The notes under the pieces are model-generated. The model was not told the DNA's origin. It saw only the letters and a program-made list of their open reading frames with translations, and made no database searches. A stretch of DNA of 64,000 bases from Rana temporaria (lineage: Eukaryota > Chordata > Amphibia > Anura > Ranidae), in the NCBI RefSeq assembly GCF_905171775.1, contig NC_053491.1, positions 304,819,833-304,883,832 on the forward strand. The letters are read 5' to 3'. Positions 53,870 through 62,449 of this stretch are shown in pieces. Both the position numbers and the translations under genes were made by a program. The first letter of the stretch is position 1, and the number at the start of each line of letters is the position of its first letter.

Positions 53870-54670
53870 GCAGAAACGAGGGATCAATCCCATGACTAAG
53901 TCTTATATGACGAAACATGTCGGGGCGTGGCTGTGCGGCAACCATCTGAAGTGAAAATGTGACGTATCAAGGAAGCAGAGATCCAGGAAGGAACAGCGGG
54001 GAGGTGCTGAGCCATCAGTTGACACCTTGGGTCTGCTGTGACCAATATACTCGGTTTTCCGTTCATCTCTGAACGAGTGTTTTTGTTGTGCAGTGTATTG
54101 CTCTATTTTTTGAGATTCATGTGAGTGCTATATTTGAAGATTTGGGTGTGTTATTAAACTGATTTTACGGTATCATGCTATTTTGAGCACTTCTTTTATT
54201 TACATGCGGAGCTTTCTGGCAGTGAATTGGTTGGAACTGGGATTATCTTCTATACCTACCAGTGAGATCTTTTTGTACATGTTTACACGCCGAACACAAC
54301 AGTGTAAGGCAATTTGAGTTGGTGAGTTTTGCATCTGACGGGAGAGGATTCACTGACACTGGGTGTGGTGGAAGATAGGAAGCAATTATCATTATTTTTT
54401 CACAAACCTACTTGATGTGATATATGGACTTATATTTTATTAATATTTAAACACATTTATATATCTATTTTGGAATTTGTGCACATACTCACTTTTGTCA
54501 CATGGTGATGTTTATGGACATTACCATTAATTTTGAATACCTGTGAAAACTGATTTTTCATCTTACATTGTTTACAGCGCTGCTTGCATTTTATAACACT
54601 AATTTTAGGGTTTTAGAATATGTTTTTCACAGAAAGGAGGGATCGCTGGACCGTGGGAAAGGTCCAATTT
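53870..54670 (+). mobile_element. Penelope-like 3' remnant
   Basis: A hammerhead-like motif (53891-53921) is followed by AT-rich DNA. The stretch 'tgattttacggtatcatgctatttt' with 'cttcttttatttacatgcgg' (about 54162-54208) parallels 'aaaacggtatcacgctattt' and 'cttcttttacatac' in the palindromic insertion at about 4045-4090. No protein is present. Confidence 0.5.
53891..53921 (+). ncRNA. Degenerate hammerhead-like motif
   Basis: CATGACTAA, GTC-TTATAT-GAC as a short stem II, GAA, then ACATGT (self-complementary stem III) and C. The CTGATGA box is altered at two positions. It is otherwise close to the motif at 19504-19540. Confidence 0.35.
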
Positions 54671-54688
54671 TTGTAGCTGCCGACTTAA

Positions 54689-55158
54689 AGGGGTTGTAAA
54701 GGAAATATTTTTTTTTTCATAATAAGCATCCTTTACCTGCAGACATTCCTCTTTTCACTTCCTCATTGTTCGTTTTTGCTCAGAAGTTGCTCTATTTCTT
54801 CTCTGTTCTGTTCACTTCCTGCTTGTCTGATCGTTACTCACCACCGTAAAGGGAGGCTTTACTGCGGTGGTCAGTGACGTGCCCACCCCCTCCTGGGAAC
54901 TACATCTGTGTGGCAGGACGCTCTCTACGTGTTAGAGACTTCAAGGATGTGTGAATTACTGGGCGTGCCGCATTTCATACTGGGAAATGTATTTCTTACA
55001 TGAACGAGCGCCGTAAACCAGAAACTAGAACGCCGGAGGTGATATAGATGAAGGAATTTAATAGGTATTTACTTGTTTTTTAACAGAATCATTACACTAT
55101 TCTGTCTACCTTGCAGACATTCATTTTAGGCAAAACATTTTTTTTCCTTTACAACTCC
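54689..55158. mobile_element. TTAA MITE
   Basis: TTAA flanks (54685-54688, 55159-55162) and ends AGGGGTTGTAAAGGAAA / TTTCCTTTACAACTCCT define a 470-bp non-coding element of the same group as 6451-7607. Confidence 0.78.
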
Positions 55159-55162
55159 TTTA

Positions 55163-56015
55163 AAGCGGTTCTCCACCCTAAAGTGGAGTCCCGCTGATCG
55201 GAACCCTCCCCCCCTCCGGTGTCACATTTGACACCTTTCAGGGGGAGGGGGGTGCAGATACCTGTCTAAAGACAGGTATTTGCACCCACTTCCGGCCCGG
55301 CATTCACGGGCAAAAGACGGGCATTCCGTCACATCCCGTCATCCCCCCGTTGTGTGCTGGGAACACTCGGCTCCCAGCACACAGCAGGAGCCAATCGGCA
55401 GGCGCGGCGCGACTCGCGCATGCGCCGTAGGGAACCGGGCAGTGAAGCCGCAGCGCTTCACTTCCTGGTTCCCTCAGCGTGGATGGCGGGGGAGCAGCAG
55501 AGAGACGAGCGATCGCTCGTCCTCTGCTGCGATCGGCGCTGGACTCCAGGACAGGTAAGTGAGCAGCAGCTGCAGTATTTGTAGCTGCTGGCTTTTAATA
55601 TTATTTTCCCATGGCACATCGGCTTTAATAACCGTTTGGTTCCGTGCATTACAATTTACCCATTAGGTAAGCTTATATTAATAATTATGTTCAATTTTAT
55701 ATTTCTTGCTGATGTATATTACATGTTGTATCTTCATTGTATTGTCCATTGTATAGATTGGCTGTCCTGACGAAGCGGCAACCCCGCGAAACTAGTCAAA
55801 CTCGACCAATCATGGATCTGTACAAGTTTTCTGTTCTGCATTTTATATCTCAATAAATATTTTACATTTATGGTTATTGTATTTTATCTGTACCGAAATA
55901 GTCCCCTCAAACCAACTGAGTGGGTAACGTTGGGTTTAGCTTCATCTACTATTCCCTTGTTCCCACTCTCCCCCTTTTTCTCCTTTAATAAACAAAAAAA
56001 AGTGGAACTCAGGCT
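55163..56015. mobile_element. TTAA-bounded repeat hosting a PLE-like insertion
   Basis: It begins after the TTAA at 55159-55162 (shared with the previous MITE) with AGCGGTTCTCCACCCTAAAGTGG and ends AAAAGTGGAACTCAGGCT before TTAA (56016-56019). The middle (about 55630-55980) holds AT-rich DNA with a hammerhead-like motif and looks like a PLE remnant. Frames of 76-92 codons near 55280-55584 are compositional. Confidence 0.55.
55767..55797 (+). ncRNA. Hammerhead-ribozyme-like motif with intact core
   Basis: CTGACGA (55767-55773, fits CUGANGA), an extra A (55774), stem II GCGG-CAACC-CCGC (55775-55787), wait-free GAA (55788-55790), stem III ACTAGT (55791-55796) and C17 (55797). Distal stem I may form between GATTGG (55756-55761) and CCAATC about 10 bases past C17, leaving an internal loop. 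All invariant core bases are present; the extra A at the base of stem II is the doubt. Confidence 0.5.
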
Positions 56016-56019
56016 TTAA

Positions 56020-56177
56020 TTTATAGCATTTGTTTTATTTATTTTTCTGGATTTTTGGTTGGTATTCTGTCTCTATCATTTAAAACACACCTATGATAAA
56101 TTATAGACCCTTAATTTCTTTGTAAGTGGGCAAACTTACAAAATATGCAGGGGATCAAATAATTATTTTCCCCACTG
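56020..56177. mobile_element. Mariner-type element, right arm
   Basis: It is the inverse of 26992-27170, ending ATTATTTTCCCCACTG before TA (56178-56179). The flanking LINE sequence continues immediately. Confidence 0.72.
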
Positions 56178-56179
56178 TA

Positions 56180-56407
56180 TAGGTAAAGTTGATGCAGGAA
56201 ATATCCGATTGCCTCTTGGGAGGATCGTGAAGGATTTTTTCACCTGTTGGAGCAAATTGCGCCTAAAACTTTGCTGAGGTTTTTTTGCTTTCCTCTGGGT
56301 CAGTTGTGAGTATAGGATTGTGTATATGGGATTGTATGATATTTTTTTCCCCCTTTTTACAGGTTGAACTAGATGGATTTTTTTCAACCTGACTAACTAT
56401 GTAACTG
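56180..56407 (+). pseudogene. LINE 3' end, second half, with tail
   Basis: 'taggtaaagttgatgcagg' onward is LINE 3' UTR, ending 'ttttttcaacctgactaact' and 'atgtaac', a short tail typical of CR1/L2-like LINEs. Joined at the TA to 26989 it forms one continuous LINE 3' end. No coding sequence remains here. Confidence 0.7.
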
Positions 56408-56684
56408 CAACCTGATAGAACACCTTTTAGCATGAATTTGAGCAGAGACTGCGAGCCAGGCCTTCTCATCCACATCATTGCCTAACCACACAAATGTGCT
56501 TCTGAAAGAATGATCAAATATTCCCATAGACACACTCCTAAACCTTATGGACAGCCTTCTGAGAAGAGTTGAAGCTGTTATAGCTGCAAAGGGTGGGCCA
56601 ACGCAATATTGAACCCTATGGAATAAGACATTAAAGTTCATGTGCGTGTAAAGGCAGGTGTCCCAATACTTTTGGTAATATAGT
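56405..56684. mobile_element. Outer Tc1-like element, right segment
   Basis: 'gcaacctgatagaacacc' continues from 25385. The rest is the inverse of the left segment ('gggtgggccaacgcaatatt', 'cccataga-cacactcctaa') and ends with TTTGGTAATATA, the complement of the left terminus. Confidence 0.75.
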
Positions 56685-57086
56685 CTATCTATCTCATGTC
56701 TATAGAGGGACAACAGGTATGCAACTTCTATGGGGCTGTAAAGTTGTTCTAAAGCTGTGTGCAACAGCCCCCTATCTTCCCCTAATACTTACCTGAGCCC
56801 GATATTCCTCCAGCACTGTGCATGAGAGCCTTAGCTCTCCAGGGACTCTCCCTCCCATTGGCTGAGACAGCAGCCAATGAGGAGACCGGGGAGGGGGGTG
56901 GCCTGCGACTCAGTGTGTGAACAGACACATAGAGCAGTGGCTCGGGAGCGAGCCTGCCTGGGTGCCCCCAGAGCAAGCTGCTTGCTCTGGGTCACTCAAC
57001 AGGAGTGAGGGGCGGGGAGTGCCGGCAGGGAACCTGAGAACAGAAGGATGGGGGTTGCTCTGTGCAAAACCACTGCATAGAGCATG
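56685..57086. other. Unassigned DNA
   Basis: No gene is visible. It is GC-richer in 56880-57050, with overlapping meaningless frames on both strands. Confidence 0.35.
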
Positions 57087-57088
57087 TA

Positions 57089-58654
57089 CAGTGCCTTTGC
57101 AAAAGTATTCGGCCCCCTTGAACTTTGCGACCTTTTGCCACATTTCAGGCTTCAAACATAAAGATATAAAACTGTAATGGGGGACACAATCATGAAGGGG
57201 AACGAAATTTATTAGATATTTCAAACTTTTTTAACAAATAAAAAACTGAAAAATTGGGCGTGCAAAATTATTCAGCCCCCTTAAGTTAATACTTTGTAGC
57301 GCCACCTTTTGCTGCGATTACAGCTGTAAGTCTCTTGGGATATGTATCTATCAGTTTTGCACATCGAGAGACTGAAATTTTTGCCCATTCCTCCTTGCAA
57401 AACCGCTCGAGCTCAGTGAGGTTGGATGGAGAGCGTTTGTGAACAGCAGTTTTCAGTTCTTTCCACAGATTCTCGATTGGATTCAGGTCTGGACTTTGCC
57501 ATTCTAACACCTGGATATGTTTATTTGTGAACCATTCCATTGTAGATTTTGCTTTATGTTGTGGATCATTGTCTTGTTGGAAGACAAATCTTCATCCCAG
57601 TCTCAGGTCTTTTGCAGACTCCATCAGGTTTTCTTCCAGAATGGTCCTGTATTTGGCTCCATCCATCTTCCCATCAATTTTAACCATATTCCCTGTCCCT
57701 GCTGAAGAAAAGCAGGCCCAAACCATGATTCTGCCACCACCATGTTTGACAGTGGGGATGGTGTGTTCAGGGTGATGAGCTGTGTTGCTTTTACGCCAAA
57801 CATAACGTTTTGCATTGTTGCCAAAAAGTTCGATTTTGGTTTCATCTGACCAGAGCACCTTCTTCCACATGTTTGGTGTGTCTCCCAGGTGGCTTGTGGC
57901 AAACTTTAAACTACACTTTTTATGGATATCTTTAAGAAATGGCTTTCATCCTGCCACTCTTCCATAAAGGCCAGATTTGTGCAGTATACGACTGATTGTT
58001 GTCCTATTGACAGAGTCTCCCACCTCAGCTGTAGATCTCTGCAGTTCATCCAGAGTGATCATGAGCCTCTTGGCTGCATCTCTGATCAGTCTTCTCCTTG
58101 TATGAGCTGAAAGTTTAGAGGGACGGCCAGGTCTTCGTAGATTTGCAGTGGTCTTATACTCCTTCCATTTCAATATTATCACTTGCAGAGTGCTCCAAAC
58201 CCGGCTTTAAACTTCTCCACAACAGTATCTCGGACCTGCCTGGTGTGTTCCTTGTTCTTCATGATGCTCTCTGCGCTTTAAACGGAACCCCTGAGACTAT
58301 CACAGTGCAGGTGCATTTATACGGAGACTTGATTACACACAGGTGGATTCTATTTATCATCATTAGTCATTTAGGTCAACATTGGATCATTCAGAGATCC
58401 TCACTGAACTTCTGGAGAGAGTTTGCTGCACTGAAAGTAAAGGGGCTGAATAATTTTGCACGCCCAATTTTTCAGTTTTTTATTTGTTAAAAAAGTTTGA
58501 AATATCCAATAAATTTAATTCCACTTCATGATTGTGTCCCACTTGTTGTTGATTCTTCAAAAAAAATTACAGTTTTGTATCTTTATGTTTGAAGCCTGAA
58601 ATGTGGCAAAAGGTTGCAAAGTTCAAGGGGGCCGAATACTTTCGCAAGGCACTG
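57089..58654 (-). mobile_element. Complete Tc1-like transposon with TA duplication
   Basis: TA (57087-57088 and 58655-58656) flanks 1566 bp. The ends CAGTGCCTTTGCAAAAGTAT and the inverse GAATACTTTCGCAAGGCACTG match, and inverted repeats extend about 200 bp inward. It encodes one minus-strand transposase. It is structurally complete, but the gene is mutated. Confidence 0.9.
57286..58262 (-). pseudogene. Tc1-like transposase (DD34E), disabled
   Basis: It starts MKNKEHTRQVRDTVVEKFKA at 58262. The N-terminal DNA-binding region includes RRPGRPSKLSAHTRRRLI. The catalytic triad is in WSDETKIELFG (about 57850), FQQDNDPQHKAK (about 57575) and SPDLNPIENLWKEL (about 57480). Two in-frame stops (after YGRVAG near 57945 and after LRLG near 57590) and a frameshift near 58185 disable it. 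Overall length (~325 codons) is near the Tc1 norm. Confidence 0.88.
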
Positions 58655-58777
58655 TAAGTATGAAATATTTATTATTTTAATGTAAAAAAATTCAAAGCTT
58701 TAATATCACTTTAATTATATTTTTGCTATATTTTGTGTCATCATGCGGACCCATAAGTTACCAATAGTTCATTCTTA

Positions 58778-59255
58778 TGCCGGGTACACACGAGAGGATT
58801 TATCCGCGGATACGGTCCTCCGGAGCGTTTCCGCGGATAAATCCTCTGAGGATTTCGATCCGCTGGAGTGTACTCACCATCGGATCGAAATCCGCGCCGA
58901 ATTCACACCGCGGTGACGTGTCGCGCCGTCGCCGCGATGATGACGCGGCGACGTGCGCGACGCTGTCATATAAGGATATCCACGCATGCGTCGAATCATT
59001 ACGACGCATGCAAGGGATGGGTTCGGACGGATCGATCCGGTGAGTCTGTACAGACCACCGGATCGATCCGCTGGAGCCGATTCCAGCGGATAGATTTCTT
59101 AGCATGCTAAGAAATTTTTATCCGCTGGAAATCTGTCGGCCCGAAATATATCTGCGGATAAATATCCGCTAGATCGTACACACCAGCGGATCTATCCGCT
59201 GAAACCGATCCGCGGATCAATTTCAGCGGATCGATCCTCTCGTGTGTACGGGGCC
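58778..59255. mobile_element. Harbinger-type MITE, palindromic
   Basis: TTA (58775-58777) precedes TGCCGGGTACACACGAGAGG, and CCTCTCGTGTGTACGGGGC closes it. The interior is a dense set of GGAT/ATCC palindromes ('gcggataaat', 'gatcgatccg'). The right TTA is not preserved. The terminus matches the MITE at 14661. Confidence 0.7.
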
Positions 59256-59514
59256 TGAAAGTGACGGTCATTGTGGCTCATGGGCACCAGTTAGATTTAG
59301 AATTTCAAAGCATATTGATCTGACTAGTGTTGCACTGGTGTTAGGACATAGGCCTGGCCCTGCAGCATTGATCCAATGGTTTCTGGCATTTCTGGCCTGG
59401 CAACAGCTGAGCCTGAAGCAGTTTAATTATGTATAAATAAAATGTATTTTTGATTTATTTCTTGTGTTGTTTATGCACCTAAAAAATCCCATTCCAATTT
59501 CTCTGGCCAGGATT
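59256..59514. other. Unassigned DNA
   Basis: AT-rich, with no coding potential or repeat boundary recognised. Confidence 0.35.
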
Positions 59515-60242
59515 CAGATACAATTGTGTATCTATCGGCGGGCGTAACGTATCTCAGATACGTTACGCCGCCGTAAATTAGGGCGCAAGTTCCGTATTCA
59601 GAAAGAACTTGCGCCCTAAGTTAAGGCGGCGTAGCGTATGTGGTCCGCCGTAAGCCAGCGGAATTCAAATTCTCCATGCAGTTGGCGTGTTGTATGGCAA
59701 TGATGTCTGACCCCACGTAACTGAAGTTTTTGGCTAACTTGAACGTATCCTGTGAACACATCCCAGTGCGCATGCTCCAAATTAACCCGCAAAAAGCCAA
59801 TGCTTTCGACGTGAACGTAAATTACGCCCAGCCCTATTCGCGAACGACTTACGCAAATGACGTAATCGACGGAAAATTTGACGCTGGCCCGACGTCCATA
59901 CTCAACATAGGATACCCCTCATATAGCAGGGGTAACTTTACGCCGGAAAAAGCCTAACGTAAACAACGTAAAAAAATGCGCCAGGCGGACGTACGTTTCT
60001 GAATCGGCATATCTACCTTATTTGCATATTCCTCGCGTAAATCTACGGAAGCGCCACCTAGCGGCCAGCGTAAATATGCAGCCTAAGATACGACGGTGTA
60101 AGAGACTTGCGCCGGTCAGATCTTAGGGAAATCAATGCGTAAATGATTCTACGAATCAGTCGCATAGATACGACCCCGCCACTCAGAGTTACGACGGCGT
60201 ATCCGGAGATACGCTGTCGTAACTCCTATCTGAATCCGGGCC
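59515..60242. mobile_element. CpG-rich GGCC MITE, copy 5
   Basis: GGCCAGGATTCAGATA and TATCTGAATCCGGGCC bound 728 bp flanked by TCT (59512-59514, 60243-60245), a third distinct 3-bp duplication in the family. Confidence 0.8.
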
Positions 60243-60369
60243 TCTATGTCTGTGTATCAATTAAGGGATGTGTAAAATCCATCAAGCCCAGGGTTCCTCA
60301 ATTGGAGGGATCACTCTTGAACGTTTCTTAATAGTCTTCAAAGATTATTGGGGAAAAAAAGCTTGTATC

Positions 60370-60909
60370 TTTTGGAATCACAAGTATTTCCTGAAATATA
60401 TTGAGGATAAGATTGTACCTTGGTGATTGCGTATACAGATTTTTCCTAATATGTTTAAGGTAGAGTCTGATTTTAGAACAGACTGGGAGTTAAATCTACA
60501 GTCGTGTTCATTCAAAATGATGGAGGCTCTTTGCCAAAATTATGTAAAGGATTTAGAAGTAGTGAACAACGACATTGAAAAACTGTATACAGAAAACTCC
60601 AATTTGATTACTGATGATACTTTCTCCGACAGGGAAACTCTCCTGGAGAAACATTTGGAGTCTTTTGTCACAAATATCCTAAAAACCAAGGACAAAAAAT
60701 ACTATTGTGACAGATTAGCTTTCGAATCAAATACTGCCTATAGGTGGTCTTCTGATAATCGATGGAGGAAACAAAAATCCTCTTCACGGAAACAAGCTAA
60801 TGTTAACCAGGATCCTACTGATTCTGATGAGTCTTTCTTATCCTTCTCTTCCCTAGCAGGTATGGCCTCAAATATGTCAGCAGGCTCTTTTAAAAGAAAG
60901 ACTGATTAG
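60370..60909 (+). pseudogene. Penelope-like protein, N-terminal fragment
   Basis: The frame reads FWNHKYFLKYIEDKIVPW, a TGA stop at 60424, then LRIQIFPN and a helical, charged stretch (CQNYVKDLEVVNNDIEKL) to the stop at 60909. The KYIEDKIVPW-x-LRIQIFPN block is recalled as part of the N-terminal region of amphibian PLE polyproteins. The single stop replaces one residue; the remaining 160 codons are open. The RT domain does not follow: downstream DNA (60910-61279) is degraded. Family assignment is from memory of the motif and is tentative. Confidence 0.5.
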
Positions 60910-61279
60910 TTTCTTCGACAGCATCTTCCTCTAAATGCACTCAACAGGACATTATGCTTCCTGGATTATGTTTACAGACTAGAAATGCACCTCTCTCTTC
61001 CAATTCTGTGGGTGAAGGTCACCTTAGCTCTTCTTCTCTTGCACCTACTACTTCAATGACACCTAAGGTAAGCTAATCTTCTGGCACCCCTTCGGGGGAC
61101 TTTCAAATCCCCAATTTAGGGGATCTGCGCACAGCACTGATTTTTTTTTTCCACCATCTCTAAATATGGAGACCAAAAAAGCACCCAATTCCCCACCTGC
61201 ACTGAAAGTGACCCAAAAAAACGGTCTCCAAGTAATTAATTTACATTCACACATGTTGACAGCAGATCAGACCCAGGTA

Positions 61280-61440
61280 TTAAAGAGTCACTAAAGGAAA
61301 ATTTTTTATTGGTTTAAAATATAGTCTTCACACATATGTGAACGAAAAACGTCATAATTATTGTTTAAAATCTTGCTGTACCTGTTTAAAAGGACATTCA
61401 TTGTATCTTCCATCCGTCCTGGCTTATCTTTCCCCTGACA
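61280..61440. mobile_element. TTAA MITE, left-end fragment
   Basis: TTAA then AGAGTCACTAAAGGAAAATTT matches the left end at 6447-6470. The right end is missing. Confidence 0.55.
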
Positions 61441-61746
61441 TCAGGGCCGGACTGGGAATGAAAACCAGCCCTGGAAATAATTTCATACCAGCCCCACAGC
61501 ATTAATATACCAGCCCAAAAAAAAGAGAAATCTATGAGAGAGCCAGAGAGGGGCCGGGCTGGAATAGTGAGAGAGAGAGAGAGGGTGCAACGGCGAGAGA
61601 GGGTGCAACAGCGAGTGCAGAGGCGTTTCTAGTGAAAATGGCGGCTATGGCAAGCACTGAAACTGCGCCCCTGTCAAAACATTTGAAACCCATCTTTCAG
61701 ATAACCATAACAAAAAAAAAAACACCCAAAATTGCAGTAATATCTA
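61441..61746. repeat. Simple repeat (GA)n and unassigned DNA
   Basis: A GA microsatellite lies at about 61566-61582, with 'gagagggtgcaac' repeats beside it. One unit of the 24-bp repeat found at 62132 lies at 61720-61744, left of the MITE. Confidence 0.5.
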
Positions 61747-62129
61747 GGGTTGCCACCTGTCCAGGATTCACCTGGACAGTTCGGGATCTTGTGTCCGGGT
61801 TTCAGTCTGCCTGAAACCCGGACACATTATTTAGACTGAGCTGTGACTCCCCAAGTAACTGAGGTAGTCACACAAAAATATGTTGCCATTCGGGAGATGC
61901 GGGCCGCTGTCTGGGGGCAGGTTTGGCATCACTGAGGGGGAGCCACGATTTCAGCAAGAGCAGTTTGTCCACACCCACTGTTTTGCGCAGCGCGCTGCAT
62001 TACCACTGTCCTTGAGGCACCCAAAGGTGCCCCAGGTCTTTTATTATCCTATTGTGTATACTTTGGGAAAAAAACGTGCCCTGTGCCGCTAAAATGTTTG
62101 GGTTTGACTTGAAGAAAAGGTGGCAACCC
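61747..62129. mobile_element. TA-flanked MITE, 383 bp, inside a tandem repeat
   Basis: TA (61745-61746, 62130-62131) flanks GGGTTGCCACCT and AGGTGGCAACCC. It interrupts the 24-bp array. A nested hairpin 'gtccgggtttcag' / 'ctgaaacccggac' lies at 61793-61824. The TA duplication suggests Tc1/mariner. Confidence 0.75.
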
Positions 62130-62131
62130 TA

Positions 62132-62296
62132 GTAATATCAGCACCCAAGATTGCAGTAATATCAGCACCCAAGATTGCAGTAATATCAGCACCCAAGATT
62201 GCAGTAATATCAGCACCCAAGATTGCAGTAATATCAGCACCCAAGATTGCAGTAATATCAGCACCCAAGATTGCAGTAATATCAGCACCCAAGGGG
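62132..62296. repeat. 24-bp tandem repeat, seven copies
   Basis: The unit 'atatcagcacccaagattgc' plus 4 bases repeats at 62135, 62159, 62183, 62207, 62231, 62255 and 62279 with almost no variation. Because 24 is a multiple of three, open frames appear on both strands, but they are artefacts. Confidence 0.9.
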
Positions 62297-62449
62297 CAGC
62301 AAAGGTGACAGAGAGGGGGGGGGGTGCAAATTGTAATCTGTATAATAATCTCTCTCACGAGGCATTGCACGTTGCACCTCCCCCCTTAGATTATTATACA
62401 GATTTCAATTTTATTGCAGGGGCAGCAAAGGTAGGTGACAGAGAGAGAA

